Positions 52,598 to 62,453 of a stretch of DNA of 64,000 bases are shown here, piece after piece (within the stretch, counting starts at the first letter, position 1; each line of letters starts with the position of its first letter). The stretch is taken from assembly GCF_032464895.1 (NCBI RefSeq), contig NZ_JAWDIC010000001.1:1-64000 (forward strand). Reading direction: 5' to 3'. The notes below the pieces were generated by a model. It was not told where the DNA came from, made no database searches, and saw only the letters and a program-made list of their open reading frames with translations. The position numbers and the translations under genes were made by a program. This DNA is from Phycicoccus sp. M110.8. Lineage in GTDB: Bacteria > Actinomycetota > Actinomycetes > Actinomycetales > Dermatophilaceae.

Positions 52598-52616
52598 GCG
52601 GGTCCGCCCACCTCGC

Positions 52617-54005
52617 TCACGCTGCTGGTCCTGTGCCGCCGCACCGGCGCAGGGCCAGCAGCGCGTAGGCCCGGGCGCAGGACACCAGCTCGGCCACGGT
52701 GACCCCCTCGTCGACGGCGTGCGCGTCCGCGAGGAGCCCCGGTCCGTACTGCAGGGTCGGGATGCCGTAAGCGGCGTAGTGCCGCAGGTCCGACCCGTAG
52801 GGTGCGCCCTCGACACGGGGCCTGGCCGCCTCGCTGCTTCCGCCGGCCTCTGCGTTCCCGCCTGCCACGGCGGGCGCCGCCGAGATGGCGGCATCGAGCA
52901 CCTGGCCCAGCAGCGGGTCGCCCTCAGGGAGGGCACCGGGCGCGAACGAGCCGCCGGGCCACGACACGCGCACCGGGTGCTCGGCCAACCACGGATCCCC
53001 GCGTCCGACCCCCGCCACAGCCTCCTCGAAGACTGCGCGGGCCGAGTCCAGGGACTCCCCCGGCAGCACGCCGTAGCGCCCCTCGGTGACGAGCAGGTCC
53101 GGCACGGTGCTCGCCCAGTCGCCTGCGCGCAGCATCCCGACCGACAGCGGGGCCGCCAGGTCCAGGTGGGCGAAGAGGCCGCCGACCCGTGCGTTCCGGC
53201 GCGCCTCGAGCGCCCGCAGCGCCGCGAGGACCGGCTCGAGGTGGTCGACCGCACTCTCCCCCGACATGCGGGTCGAGCCGTGGGCCGCCCGCCCCGGGAT
53301 CTCCAGCCGGAACGTGAGGGACCCGGCATTCGCGGGGATGACGGCACCACCGGTCGGCTCCGCGATGACGCACGCGGCACCCCGGTGCCCGGCACGCAGC
53401 GTGGCGAACGCGCCGACGCCACCGTCCTCCTCGCCGCTGACCAGGTGGACCGCCAGCGGCCGGCGCAGGGTGGCCCCCGCCGCCCGGAGCGCCCGCACCG
53501 CTGCCAGCACGGCGGCCACTCCCCCGAGCATGTCGCAGGCTCCCCGCCCCACGACCCGGTCGCCCTGACGAACCAGGAGGAACGGGTCATCGGTCCACCT
53601 GGTTCGGTCCCCGACGGGGACGACGTCGGTGTGCCCGCACAGGACGAGACCCGCCACCTCCCCGGAAGGCGCGCCGTCTCCCTCGGCCGCCCAGGTGCCG
53701 ACGACACCGACGAGCTCGCGGCGGTCCACCTCCTCGCCCGGGTGGTCGTCCGAGGCGCGCAGCGCCTCGAGGTCGACGTCCCACTCGTCCACGGTCAGCC
53801 CCAGCTCCCGCAGCCGCTGCGCTCCCCACCGCTGGGCGACCACCTCGCCCGGCGTGCCGCCGACCGGCGCCGTCGCGACCAGCGCCGCCAGGTCCGCCAA
53901 CAGCGCCTCGCGGTCGACCGCGTCGAGCACCGCCCGCTCGAGAGCCGCGCCCTCGAGCGTGCCGGCCTCCGTCTCGGCCTGGGTTCCCTCGTCGTCCGTC
54001 CGCAC
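52617..54005 (-). CDS. M20-family metallopeptidase (DapE/ArgE/ACY1 type)
   Basis: 462 residues. Dinuclear zinc peptidase fold: [42 protein letters not shown] and [13 protein letters not shown] carry the metal ligands and catalytic Glu. [16 protein letters not shown] begins the dimerisation domain. Substrate could be an N-acyl amino acid or a peptide; not decidable. GTG 54005. It converges with the protease gene and diverges from fgd. Confidence 0.9.
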   Translation of the reverse strand: MRTDDEGTQAETEAGTLEGAALERAVLDAVDREALLADLAALVATAPVGGTPGEVVAQRWGAQRLRELGLTVDEWDVDLEALRASDDHPGEEVDRRELVGVVGTWAAEGDGAPSGEVAGLVLCGHTDVVPVGDRTRWTDDPFLLVRQGDRVVGRGACDMLGGVAAVLAAVRALRAAGATLRRPLAVHLVSGEEDGGVGAFATLRAGHRGAACVIAEPTGGAVIPANAGSLTFRLEIPGRAAHGSTRMSGESAVDHLEPVLAALRALEARRNARVGGLFAHLDLAAPLSVGMLRAGDWASTVPDLLVTEGRYGVLPGESLDSARAVFEEAVAGVGRGDPWLAEHPVRVSWPGGSFAPGALPEGDPLLGQVLDAAISAAPAVAGGNAEAGGSSEAARPRVEGAPYGSDLRHYAAYGIPTLQYGPGLLADAHAVDEGVTVAELVSCARAYALLALRRCGGTGPAA

Positions 54006-54071
54006 CCCCCGAGCCTGCCACTGCGGGCGGCCGGCCGCGCCGGACGCGAGGCGGCGGCATACGGTGGCGCC

Positions 54072-55079
54072 ATGACGCTGCGCATCGGGTACAAGGCCTC
54101 CGCAGAGCAGTTCGCCCCCCGCGAGCTGCTCGACTACGCCGTGCAGGCCGAGCAGGTCGGCCTGGACAGCGTGTGGATCTCCGACCACTTCCAGCCCTGG
54201 CGCCACCACGGCGGCCACGCGCCGTTCTCCCTCGCCTGGCTCGCCGCGCTGGGTGAGCGCACGGAGCGGGTCCAGTTCGGCACGTCCGTGATGACGCCGA
54301 CGTTCCGCTACAACCCGGCGGTCGTGGCGCAGGCGTTCGGCACCCTCGGCTCGCTCTACCCGGGCCGGGTCGCCCTCGGCATCGGGACGGGCGAGGCGCT
54401 CAACGAGGTCGTCGTCGGGTCGGTGCAGGAGTGGCCGGAGTTCAAGGAGCGCTTCGCCCGGCTGCGCGAGTCGGTGCGGCTCATGCGCGCGCTGTGGACC
54501 GGTGAGCGGGTCAGCTTCGAGGGCGACTACTACTCCCTGACCGACGCCACCGTGTACGACCGCCCCGAGGAGCCGGTGCCCGTCTACGTCGCCGCCGGCG
54601 GCCCCCTGGTGGCCCGGTATGCCGGTCGGTCCGGGAACGGCTTCATCTGCACCTCCGGCAAGGGCGAGGAGCTCTACCGCGACCAGCTCGTGCCCGCCGT
54701 CGACGAGGGCCTGGAGAAGTCCGGCCGCACCCGCGACGACATCGACCGGATGATCGAGGTGAAGCTCTCCTGGGACCCCGACAGGGAGCGGGCCGTCGCC
54801 AACTGCCGCTTCTGGGCCGCCCTGTCGCTCACGGCCGAGCAGAAGCACGGCACCAGCGACCCGCTCGAGATGGAGCGGCTCGGCGACGAGCTCTCCGACG
54901 AGCAGGTGGCCTCGCGGTGGATCGTCTCCGACGACCCCGAGGAGGTCGTCGAGGCGGTGCGGCCCTACGTCGACCTCGGCTTCGACCACCTCGTCTTCCA
55001 CGCCCCCGGCGACGACCAGTCGCGGTTCCTCAGCACGTTTGCCGAGCGGGTGCTGCCCGGCCTCAGGGAGCTCGGCTGA
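54072..55079 (+). CDS. fgd: F420-dependent glucose-6-phosphate dehydrogenase
   Basis: Oxidises glucose 6-phosphate while reducing coenzyme F420. It begins [18 protein letters not shown] and follows the mycobacterial Fgd closely: [18 protein letters not shown] (Asp38, His39, Trp43), [35 protein letters not shown] and SLTAEQKHG. 335 residues. TACGGT lies 6 nt before the ATG (leaderless). Its presence implies F420 biosynthesis elsewhere in the genome. ppgK nearby also makes glucose 6-phosphate, so the two could supply F420H2. Confidence 0.94.
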   Translation: MTLRIGYKASAEQFAPRELLDYAVQAEQVGLDSVWISDHFQPWRHHGGHAPFSLAWLAALGERTERVQFGTSVMTPTFRYNPAVVAQAFGTLGSLYPGRVALGIGTGEALNEVVVGSVQEWPEFKERFARLRESVRLMRALWTGERVSFEGDYYSLTDATVYDRPEEPVPVYVAAGGPLVARYAGRSGNGFICTSGKGEELYRDQLVPAVDEGLEKSGRTRDDIDRMIEVKLSWDPDRERAVANCRFWAALSLTAEQKHGTSDPLEMERLGDELSDEQVASRWIVSDDPEEVVEAVRPYVDLGFDHLVFHAPGDDQSRFLSTFAERVLPGLRELG

Positions 55080-55122
55080 GCACCGGGTTCCGTTCCAGCG
55101 CAGGCGAATCTAGGCTGATGGC

Positions 55123-55758
55123 ATGAGCGACGGACTGGAGGGCGAGCCCCGCACGCGGTGGTCGGAGGTGTCCGGCGGCATCGGTGCGGCCACGGCATAC
55201 CAGCAGCGTTTCGACGACCTCGCAGCCAGCGGGGTGGACATCCACGGCGAGGCCGCCTTCGTCGAGGCCCTCCTGCCGCCGCCGGCGCGCGTCCTCGACG
55301 CGGGGTGCGGCACCGGACGGGTGGCGACGCAGCTCACCGCCCTCGGGTACCGGTGCGTCGGGGTCGACGCCGACCCCGACATGATCGCCGTGGCGGAGCA
55401 GCGCGACACCAAGACCAGCTGGGTCCGCCAGGACCTCAGCCGGCTGCAGCTGCGCAGCCAGGCCTTCGACGTCGCCGTCCTCGCCGGCAACGTCGTCCCC
55501 CTGCTCGCACCGGGCACGCTGCTGCAGGCCGTGGAGCGGGTCGCGGCCCACCTGCGCCCGGGTGGCCTGGTCGTGGCCGGGTTCGGGCTCGACGCCGCCC
55601 ACCTGCCCCCGGGCTGCCCCGTCACCCCGCTCGAGGAGTACGACCGCGCGTGCACGGTCGCCGGGCTGTCCGTCGGACCGCGCTACTCCACGTGGGACAA
55701 GCAGGTCTGGCGCCCGGACGCCGGCTACGTCGTGGCGGTCAACCACCTCGCCGACTGA
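55123..55758 (+). CDS. Class I SAM-dependent methyltransferase
   Basis: 211 residues. VLDAGCGTGRVATQL is the SAM-binding motif I, CVGVDADPDMIAVA motif II, and FDVAVLAGNVVPLL motif IV. The substrate is unknown; it belongs to the ubiE/COQ5-like group. TTCCGT-17-TAGGCT lies 6 nt before the ATG, a good leaderless promoter. It follows fgd by 43 nt. Confidence 0.88.
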   Translation: MSDGLEGEPRTRWSEVSGGIGAATAYQQRFDDLAASGVDIHGEAAFVEALLPPPARVLDAGCGTGRVATQLTALGYRCVGVDADPDMIAVAEQRDTKTSWVRQDLSRLQLRSQAFDVAVLAGNVVPLLAPGTLLQAVERVAAHLRPGGLVVAGFGLDAAHLPPGCPVTPLEEYDRACTVAGLSVGPRYSTWDKQVWRPDAGYVVAVNHLAD

Positions 55759-55824
55759 GGCCTCGACGGCCGGGGCCGCGGCGACGACCGCGACCGGTCC
55801 GGCACCGACTCGGACGCGGCGAGG

Positions 55825-56007
55825 TCAGTCCTCGCCCTCGTCCCACTCGCGGTCGGCGGCGTCCCAGGCCTCGGTCTTCTCCCGAGCGGTCTGCAGCGCG
55901 TGCGACGCGGCATCCTGGCTGTCGTAGGGGCCCATGAGGTTCGCGCCCTGGCTCTTGTCCTCGTCGGTCTCCACCTGGCCGGTGTCGACGTTGTACCAGT
56001 AAGCCAT
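55825..56007 (-). CDS. Conserved 60-residue protein divergent from map
   Basis: Starts [20 protein letters not shown], then [32 protein letters not shown]. The [13 protein letters not shown] part resembles one SPOR-like unit, and similar tiny proteins are common in actinomycetes. The function is unknown. GGAGGT stands 6 nt before the ATG, a strong ribosome site. It is highly charged and soluble. Confidence 0.82.
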   Translation of the reverse strand: MAYWYNVDTGQVETDEDKSQGANLMGPYDSQDAASHALQTAREKTEAWDAADREWDEGED

Positions 56008-56057
56008 GGGGTGACCTCCCACTCGACGGATGCGGTGACGTCCCTAGACTCCACCGT

Positions 56058-56921
56058 ATGCCGTTGACGTACGCAAGCGTGGCGCCCGGCGTGGTGTCGC
56101 CACGTCGTCCGGTGCCGGCCTCGATCGCCCGCCCGGAGTACGTCGACCGACCCCAGCCGCGGCGTGACCTCGACGGCGACGTCAAGGACGCCGAGACCAT
56201 CGAGAAGATGAGGGTCGCCGGTCGGATCGCCGCCCAGGCCATGGCGGCCGCGGCGGAGGTCATCGCCCCGGGGGTCACCACGGACGAGATCGACCGGGTC
56301 GGCCACGAGTTCCTCATGGACCACCGGGCGTACCCGTCGACGCTCGGCTACCGCGGCTTCCCGAAGTCGCTGTGCACCAGCGTCAACGAGGTGATCTGCC
56401 ACGGGATCCCGGACAGCCGGGTCCTCGAGGACGGCGACATCGTCAACATCGACATCACCGCCTACGTCGACGGCGTGCACGGCGACACCGACGCGACCTA
56501 CCTGTGCGGGGAGGTCGACGAGGAGTCCCGGCTGCTGGTCGAGCGCACGCGTGAGGCCCTGGCCCGCGGCATCAAGGCCGCCCAGCCCGGCCGGTCGGTC
56601 AACGTCATCGGGCGCGTCATCGAGAGCTATGCCCGGCGCTTCGGCTACGGCGTTGTGCGCGACTTCACCGGCCACGGGATCGGTCGCTCCTTCCACAGCG
56701 GCCTGGTCATCCCCCACTACGACGCTGCACCGGCATACGACACCCTCATCGAGCCGGGGATGACGTTCACCATCGAGCCCATGCTCAACCTCGGAACGCA
56801 CGAGTGGGAGATGTGGGACGACGGGTGGACCGTGGTGACCCGCGACCGCCGGCGCTCGGCGCAGTTCGAGCACACCATCCTCATCACCGACAGCGGCAAC
56901 GAGATCCTGACCCTGCCGTGA
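56058..56921 (+). CDS. map: Methionine aminopeptidase type I
   Basis: Removes N-terminal Met. All five metal ligands are visible: Asp in [21 protein letters not shown] (two), His in [11 protein letters not shown], Glu in FTIEPML and Glu in AQFEHTI. 287 residues with an N-terminal extension of about 45 residues rich in Pro/Arg, as in actinomycete MetAP1c enzymes. TAGACT lies 7 nt before the ATG: leaderless. Confidence 0.95.
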   Translation: MPLTYASVAPGVVSPRRPVPASIARPEYVDRPQPRRDLDGDVKDAETIEKMRVAGRIAAQAMAAAAEVIAPGVTTDEIDRVGHEFLMDHRAYPSTLGYRGFPKSLCTSVNEVICHGIPDSRVLEDGDIVNIDITAYVDGVHGDTDATYLCGEVDEESRLLVERTREALARGIKAAQPGRSVNVIGRVIESYARRFGYGVVRDFTGHGIGRSFHSGLVIPHYDAAPAYDTLIEPGMTFTIEPMLNLGTHEWEMWDDGWTVVTRDRRRSAQFEHTILITDSGNEILTLP

Positions 56922-56994
56922 CGCGCGGCGACAGCCTGACCTGACGACACCCTGACCACGCCGTGACGCACGGCGACCGCAAGGAGGCGGACAC

Positions 56995-57750
56995 ATGGCC
57001 AAGCACGGACTCCCTCTCGGCATCGACGTGGGTGGCAGCGGCATCAAGGGCGCACCCGTCGACCTGGACGAGGGGGCGTTCGCGGCGAAGCGGATGCGGA
57101 TCGACACCCCCGTGCCGTCCACGCCCGACGCCATCGCCGACGTCATCTCCGGCATCGTCGACCACTTCGACGAGGTGCGCGGCGACTCGCCCATCGGCAT
57201 CACCATGCCCAGCGTCGTGACCCACGGGATCGTCCGCAGCGCCGCCAACATCGACAAGTCGTGGATCGACTTCGAGGGCGAGAAGCTGTTCGAGGCCAAG
57301 CTCGGCCACGACGTGGTGCTCGTCAACGACGCGGACGCCGCCGGCGTCGCCGAGCTCCACTACGGGGCCGCGAAGGGCCAGAAGGGCCTGGTCGTCATGA
57401 CCACCCTGGGCACCGGCATCGGCAGTGCGCTCATCTACGACGGCGTCCTCATCCCCAACTCCGAGCTGGGCCACCTCGAGATCGACGGCTACGACGCCGA
57501 GACGCGCGCCGCCTCCTCGATCAAGGACAAGGAGGGGCTGAGCTACCCGGAGTGGACCAAGCGGCTGCAGCGGTACTACAGCCACCTCGAGGCGCTGCTC
57601 TGGCCGGACCTCATCGTCGTCGGCGGCGGCGTGTCCAAGGACCACGAGGAGTTCCTGCCGCTGCTGAAGCTCAAGACCCCGATCGTCCCGGCCAAGCTGG
57701 AGAACAAGGCCGGCATCATCGGCGCCGCCTGGCTGGCCGCCCACAAGTAG
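56995..57750 (+). CDS. ppgK: Polyphosphate glucokinase
   Basis: Phosphorylates glucose using polyphosphate or ATP. ROK-type motifs: [17 protein letters not shown] (phosphate 1), [12 protein letters not shown] with the catalytic Asp, [12 protein letters not shown] (phosphate 2) and [14 protein letters not shown]. 251 residues. AAGGAGG is 8 nt before the ATG. A CCGTGACGC-CGGCGAC-type direct repeat occurs twice in the 73-nt gap after map. Confidence 0.94.
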   Translation: MAKHGLPLGIDVGGSGIKGAPVDLDEGAFAAKRMRIDTPVPSTPDAIADVISGIVDHFDEVRGDSPIGITMPSVVTHGIVRSAANIDKSWIDFEGEKLFEAKLGHDVVLVNDADAAGVAELHYGAAKGQKGLVVMTTLGTGIGSALIYDGVLIPNSELGHLEIDGYDAETRAASSIKDKEGLSYPEWTKRLQRYYSHLEALLWPDLIVVGGGVSKDHEEFLPLLKLKTPIVPAKLENKAGIIGAAWLAAHK

Positions 57751-57768
57751 GGCGGCCGGCGCGCCGGT

Positions 57769-59337
57769 TCAGCGCATCGCGACGAGGTCCTGCAGGAGCA
57801 GGGCCTGGCGCCTGCTGAACAGGTCGGCCCCCAGCCGCGTCCCCACGACCAGGGCGACGACCCCGAGCACCGGCCCCACGGCCAGGGCGGTCCAGGCCGC
57901 CCACTGCCAGCCGTACCAGGCCGCGACCCCCAGGGCGAGCGCCGGCAGCGACAGGGCGACGACCGCGCCACCGCAGACCGTCTGCACGGCCATGGTCACC
58001 CCGACCGAGCCGGGGCGGCTGCTGAAGGGGTTCTCCCCCGGCGGCGGCACGGCATACTGCTTGACCGCACTGGTCACGCACGCGACGGCGAACCCGTTGA
58101 GCACCAGGCCGACCGCGACGCCGAGGGTGGCCGGCAGCAGGCGCCACGGGCCGCCGACGAAGGGTCCGAGCAGGGCGTAGAGCGGGATGCACGCGGTCGC
58201 CATGACCGCCGAGGGGAACAGCCGGCCGAGCCGGTCCGCGACAGGGTCCATGCCCGCGCTCACGTGCATCCAGAACGCCGTGGAGTCGTAGCCGACGTCG
58301 TTGTGCTGCCCCCACCCGATGAGGTATGCCGACACGAGCGGCATCGCGACCAGGGCCAGCTCGGAGTGCTTGGCCAGCCCCGGGAACAGCAGCGCCGAGG
58401 GCAGCAGGATCGTCATGAGCGCGGGGACGTTGAACCGCGGGTCCCGCACCCAGTAGGTCCCGGCCCGCGCGGCGACCGCGCCGAGCGGGGTGCCGGGCAG
58501 GCGCCCGAACAGGCCCAGCCCGCGGTGACCGCCTCCCCCGCCTCCGGTGCTGCGGGGGTTGCGCAGGACCGAGGTCAGCAGCCGTTCCCAGGCCACCAGG
58601 AGGACCCCCGTCCAGGCCAGGGCGAGGGCGAGCAGGCCGATGGCCCTCCCCCAGTGGCCGGCCGCAGCCGCGGCGGGTGCGCCCCAGGCCCAGCCGAGGG
58701 GGGTCCACGCAAGGCCGTCTGCGATGACCCGGGTCGTGTCGGCGGTGATCCCGCCGCTGCCGAGGCTCGCCGCCAGGGGTCCGACGGCCAGCAGCAGCAC
58801 GAGGCCGCCGACACCGGCCACGTCCCGGCCCCTGCGGCTCGCGAGCACCGCCGCCGCCGCAGCCGTCACGATGCGACTGAGCAGGACGCACCCGAGCAAG
58901 GCAAGCGGGACGGCGACCAGCGCCACGAGCAGCGAGCCCACGCTGAACGAGCTGGCCACGACGGCGCCGAGCCCGAGCAGCACCGTCGCCAGCCCCGGCA
59001 GCCCCACGAAGCCGGTGACGACGAGGCCCGTGGCGAGGGTCCGCTCGGGGACGGCGAACGTGGAGAACCGCGCGGGGTCGAGGGTCGGGTCGGTGCCGAA
59101 GAGCACCACGGGGAGCAGCGACCAGCCGAGGACCAGGGCGGACCCGCCCACGAGCAGGACCGTCCGCAGCAGCTGGGCGTCGCCGGCGACGCGCACCCCC
59201 ACCAGGCCGACCAGAGCGGCCAGGAGGAACCCGCCCCCGTAGAGCACGCCGACGACGAGCCCGACGATGACGGCGACGCCGCGGCGCAGGCTGTTCCGCA
59301 ACAGCTGGAGCTTCAGTCGGACGAGGTGCGCAACCAC
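57769..59337 (-). CDS. ABC-2-like exporter permease
   Basis: 522 residues with about 12-14 hydrophobic segments and one long cytoplasmic Gly-rich loop (NPRSTGGGGGGHRG). No substrate clue. The GTG start lies within the 3' end of the ATPase gene (25-nt overlap), so the two are coupled. It resembles large two-in-one permeases of actinobacterial ABC exporters. Confidence 0.85.
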   Translation of the reverse strand: MVAHLVRLKLQLLRNSLRRGVAVIVGLVVGVLYGGGFLLAALVGLVGVRVAGDAQLLRTVLLVGGSALVLGWSLLPVVLFGTDPTLDPARFSTFAVPERTLATGLVVTGFVGLPGLATVLLGLGAVVASSFSVGSLLVALVAVPLALLGCVLLSRIVTAAAAAVLASRRGRDVAGVGGLVLLLAVGPLAASLGSGGITADTTRVIADGLAWTPLGWAWGAPAAAAAGHWGRAIGLLALALAWTGVLLVAWERLLTSVLRNPRSTGGGGGGHRGLGLFGRLPGTPLGAVAARAGTYWVRDPRFNVPALMTILLPSALLFPGLAKHSELALVAMPLVSAYLIGWGQHNDVGYDSTAFWMHVSAGMDPVADRLGRLFPSAVMATACIPLYALLGPFVGGPWRLLPATLGVAVGLVLNGFAVACVTSAVKQYAVPPPGENPFSSRPGSVGVTMAVQTVCGGAVVALSLPALALGVAAWYGWQWAAWTALAVGPVLGVVALVVGTRLGADLFSRRQALLLQDLVAMR

Positions 59338-60083
59338 GCGAGCCCCTCCACGTCCGCGGCCCCGCCGACCAGGTCGAGGAACCGGTCCTCGAGGCTCATC
59401 CCGCCGCGGACGTCGTCCAGTGGGCCGGCGGCGCGGACGACGCCCCCGGCGAGGATCGCGACGTCGGTGCAGATCCGCTCGACCAGCTCCATGACGTGGC
59501 TGGACAGGACGACCGTGCCGCCGCTGCCGGCGAAGTCCTCGAGGATGCCGCGGATGGTCCGCGCGGAGACGGGGTCCACCGCCTCGAACGGCTCGTCGAG
59601 CACGAGCAGGCGCGGCGCGTGGACGAGGGCACAGGCGAGCGTGACCTTCTTGGTCATGCCGGCGGAGTAGTCGATGACGAGCTTGTCGGCGGCGTCGGTC
59701 AGCCCCAGCGCCGTGAGCAGCTCGGCGACCCGCTGCGCCACCAGCTCCCGGTCCATGCCCCGCAGCAGGCCGGCATACGTCACGAGCTGCTGGCCGGTGA
59801 GCCGGTCGAACAGGCGCAGGCCGTCCGGGAGCACTCCGATGCGGGACTTCGCCGCGACCGGGTCGTCCCAGACGTCGACGCCCAGCACGTGCGCGGTGCC
59901 GGCGTCGGGCCGCAGCAGCCCGGTGGCCATCGACAGCGTCGTGGTCTTGCCCGCGCCGTTGGGCCCGACCAGCCCGTAGAAGGCGCCACGGGGCACGTCG
60001 AGGTCGATCCGGTCGACGGCGACGACGTCGTCGAACCGCTTGGTCAGTCCGCGCAGGCTCACGGCGGGCTCGGGGCTGGGCAT
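59313..60083 (-). CDS. ABC transporter ATP-binding protein
   Basis: 256 residues. Walker A GPNGAGKTTTL, signature region YSAGMTKKV (LSGGQ is altered to YSAGM), Walker B LLVLDEPFEAVD, and the switch His in LSSHVMELVE. It powers the downstream permease, with which it overlaps. The YSAGM signature is shared by some exporter ATPases of this type. Confidence 0.92.
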   Translation of the reverse strand: MPSPEPAVSLRGLTKRFDDVVAVDRIDLDVPRGAFYGLVGPNGAGKTTTLSMATGLLRPDAGTAHVLGVDVWDDPVAAKSRIGVLPDGLRLFDRLTGQQLVTYAGLLRGMDRELVAQRVAELLTALGLTDAADKLVIDYSAGMTKKVTLACALVHAPRLLVLDEPFEAVDPVSARTIRGILEDFAGSGGTVVLSSHVMELVERICTDVAILAGGVVRAAGPLDDVRGGMSLEDRFLDLVGGAADVEGLAWLRTSSD

Positions 60084-60137
60084 GTCTCGGACGCTACCCC
60101 GGGCACGCGGCCCGGCGAGGCTGCTCCCGGGCGATTC

Positions 60138-60182
60138 GCGGGCCGGCGTCTCGCGGGCCGGCGTCTCGCGGGCGGGCGTCTC
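60138..60182. repeat. 15-bp tandem repeat, three copies
   Basis: GCGGGCCGGCGTCTC is repeated head to tail three times (third copy has one change) in the 123-nt gap upstream of the ABC ATPase. Non-coding. Confidence 0.9.
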
Positions 60183-60206
60183 GGCCCTCGGGAGGGCGCG
60201 CGGCGA

Positions 60207-60866
60207 CTAGCCCGCCGAGAACTCCTCCGTGCGGCCGCCGGCCAGGTCGTGGACCTGCGTGTCGGGGGACCCCAGGTCGCGCGCCTGCCCGAGGTACAGG
60301 CCGCGCCCGGTCTCGCTGAGCAGGGCGTCGTGCACGGGGATCGCGTGCGGGGCGGCGAGACGCCGCAGGAACGCCGTCATCTCGCGGCTGCGCTGCCAGG
60401 GGGCGTTGAGCGGGAAGGCGAGGACGTCGACGTGGCCCGGCTCGGCGTCGAGGGCGTCGCCGGGGTGGAAGAACGTGGGCTCGCCCTCGGCCCGCAGCAG
60501 CATCCCGGTGTTGTGGATGCGAGGGAGATCGTCGTGGATCAGGGCGTGCAGCTCCCCCACGCCCGTCACCGTCACCGGGCCGACCTCGACGGTGTCACCA
60601 GCCACCACGGCTCGGGCGTCGACGCCCTTGTCCTGCAGCAGCTTCGCGGTGTCGGGGTCGGCCAGCACCTGCGCACCCGGGTTCGCATCGAGCAGGGCCG
60701 GGAGCCGGTCCTGGTCGAGGTGGTCGGGGTGCTGGTGGGTGACGAGCACTGCGGCCAGGTCGCGCTGCCCGGCTGCACCGGGCGACCACACACCGGGGTC
60801 CAGGAGCAGGCGGGTGTCGGCGATCTCGACGAGGAGGCTCGCGTGGCCGAGGGAGGTGATCCGCAT
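60207..60866 (-). CDS. Metallo-beta-lactamase-fold hydrolase (UlaG-like)
   Basis: 219 residues. HASLLVEIADTRLLLDPGVW at the start, then THQHPDHLD, the zinc motif, and FFHPGDAL and PVHDALLSE with further ligands. Resembles UlaG-like/L-ascorbate-lactonase-related proteins of unknown substrate. TACGGT is 6 nt before the ATG (leaderless). Confidence 0.88.
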   Translation of the reverse strand: MRITSLGHASLLVEIADTRLLLDPGVWSPGAAGQRDLAAVLVTHQHPDHLDQDRLPALLDANPGAQVLADPDTAKLLQDKGVDARAVVAGDTVEVGPVTVTGVGELHALIHDDLPRIHNTGMLLRAEGEPTFFHPGDALDAEPGHVDVLAFPLNAPWQRSREMTAFLRRLAAPHAIPVHDALLSETGRGLYLGQARDLGSPDTQVHDLAGGRTEEFSAG

Positions 60867-61306
60867 GGGCCCACCGTATGCCGGGTGGGGGCGCCGGGCG
60901 CGCCCACGAGCGGCGGGGGGACTGACCCCGAGCGGTGCACGCTCGCCCACCAACGGCGCACGGCTCGGCGAAGGGGGCCCTCGGCCGAACGGACGAGCGT
61001 CGCGCGGCCCTTCGGCCGGACCCCGGCCTCGGGGCCCCCAACCTCTCGCCCGGCCGTGTCGGCGGCCTCTACGGTGGCAGCGAGCACCGGTCGCGTGCCC
61101 GCACCGTGGGTCCGCCGGTGCAGAGGCTCCCGCACGCCATCGCAGGTGAGCCCACGCTCCCGCAGGCGAACAGCCGCTTTAACAAACCTTTACCATCAAT
61201 ACCAAGCGATTGCCTGCACTTGACCTCTCCTTTGCGCTTTGCTGAGAGCAGCACACGGGGCGCCCACATCGCCGCCCCACCACCGCGCAGGGCAGGAGGC
61301 AGGACC
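60867..61306. other. 440-nt non-coding interval with an A/T-rich promoter island
   Basis: No convincing gene. The left 300 nt is G/C-rich, with potential stems (GGGGGCCCTCGGCCG near 60975 against CGGCCTCGGGGCCCCC near 61025). Positions 61168-61255 are strikingly A/T-richer than anything nearby and hold TTTAAC-16-TACCAA and TTGACC, plausible promoter parts for the HTH gene. Confidence 0.5.
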
Positions 61307-61717
61307 ATGCAGCAGGTCGGCAACGAGCTGGGTCGCATCATCGAGGCACGGCTGGGCGAGCGAGGGTGGCCGCTCACGCGACTGGTCGACGCCGCAGGCC
61401 TGGAGCCGGACGTCGTCGCGGAGCTGGTCGGTCCCACCGAGCTGGCCGCGATGCCGGACGAGGAGACCCTGCAGGCCCTGAGCGACGCGCTCGACCTGCC
61501 GTACCGCGAGCTGGTCATCACCGCGGCGTCCGCGTGCGGACTGGCCCGCTCCATGGAGGGCGAGCGCGTGTACGTGCTCCGCTTCGCGACGAACGAGGAG
61601 CTGCTCGCCGAGCTGCGCCGGCGGCTGGTCCTCGGTCGCGGCGCTGCCGACCCGACCCGCCGCCGCCTGGCCCACTGGGCGCTCGCGCAGCAGGCGCTCG
61701 ACTCCGAGGCCGTCTGA
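61307..61717 (+). CDS. Small helix-turn-helix (XRE-like) protein
   Basis: 136 residues. Residues 8-75 (IIEARLGERGWPLTRLVDAAGLEPDVVAEL, two pieces, then LQALSDALDLPYRELV) look like an XRE-type DNA-binding domain. The C-terminal part is helical and Arg-rich (ELLAELRRRLVLGRG). AGGAGG lies about 9 nt before the ATG. A lone regulator with no visible target; its A/T-rich promoter suggests active or regulated expression. Confidence 0.72.
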   Translation: MQQVGNELGRIIEARLGERGWPLTRLVDAAGLEPDVVAELVGPTELAAMPDEETLQALSDALDLPYRELVITAASACGLARSMEGERVYVLRFATNEELLAELRRRLVLGRGAADPTRRRLAHWALAQQALDSEAV

Positions 61718-61719
61718 GC

Positions 61720-61739
61720 CCGGGCAGGTTCCTGCCCGG
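61720..61739 (+). terminator. Short hairpin after HTH gene
   Basis: CCGGGCAGG-TT-CCTGCCCGG, a 9-bp perfect stem beginning 2 nt after the stop codon; a likely terminator without T-tract. Confidence 0.6.
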
Positions 61740-61817
61740 CCCGCAGCCGCCGTCCTCCTGACGGGGCCGACAGCGCCCGTTCAGCCAACCCTCAGCCTGC
61801 GGGCGCATCCTGACCGG

Positions 61818-61964
61818 GTGAGCACCCGGACCGGCCACCTGCGACACCGCTGGCACCTCTGGCAGAGGTCGGGAGCCGCCTCCCGCGTCCGGGACGTCGC
61901 GCTCGTGCTGGCCGCGCTCCTCGTCCTCGCCATCGTGGTCGTGGCGATGCACGTCGACCACTGA
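61818..61964 (+). CDS. Putative 48-residue single-pass membrane protein
   Basis: A GTG start at 61818 opens a short frame ending at TGA 61962-61964. The N-terminal half is basic (His/Arg/Trp-rich, VSTRTGHLRHRWHLW). Residues 27-44 form one strong hydrophobic segment (DVALVLAALLVLAIVVVA), then MHVDH. This positive-inside/hydrophobic layout fits a small membrane protein with its tail outside. No ribosome site is seen; it might be leaderless. I do not recognise a family. Confidence 0.45.
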   Translation: MSTRTGHLRHRWHLWQRSGAASRVRDVALVLAALLVLAIVVVAMHVDH

Positions 61965-62046
61965 CCGCCTGCCCGCTCCGGACTCCACGCGCTGTCGAGG
62001 CCCCTTCTGGCGAGGCGCCCGGCACAGCCCTGCGGGGGGCGTGGGT

Positions 62047-62446
62047 GGATGAGTCGGTCGATACGCCGGGTTCTGTTCCGCGCCGCCGTTACCAGCGACG
62101 CGGCGACGGTCATCCATCTACGACAGCCGTTGCCGGCTCCCTCCAGCGTCCTACCCGTGTGCTCGGGCGGGCCGCCCTCGGACGCACACTGTCTGGACTT
62201 GCTCCGGGTGGGGTTTACCGAGCCGACCTGGTCACCCAGGCCGCTGGTGGTCTCTTACACCACCGTTTCACCCTTGCCGCGGCGCCTGCCCGGCCGGAGC
62301 CGGGTGGTTCACCGTGGCGGTCTGTTCTCTGTGGCACTTTCCCGCGGGTCACCCCGGGTGGCTGTTGGCCACCACCCTGCCCTGTGGAGCCCGGACGTTC
62401 CTCGGCGGTGGTTGCCCACCGACGCGACCGCCTGACCGACTCATCC
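62047..62446 (-). ncRNA. rnpB: RNase P RNA, bacterial type A
   Basis: Catalytic RNA that matures tRNA 5' ends. The two ends pair (GATGAGTCGGTC-type P1 stem at 62047 and 62446). Conserved elements on the minus strand include GAGGAACGTCCGGGCTCCAC, ACAGGGCAGGGTGGTGGC, AAAGTGCCACAGAGAACAGA, GGGTGAAACGGTGGTGTAAG and GGTAAACCCCACC. Length is about 400 nt, normal. A TATCCT -10 box ends exactly 7 nt upstream of position 62446, which supports that 5' end. Confidence 0.95.
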
Positions 62447-62453
62447 GCCCCCA

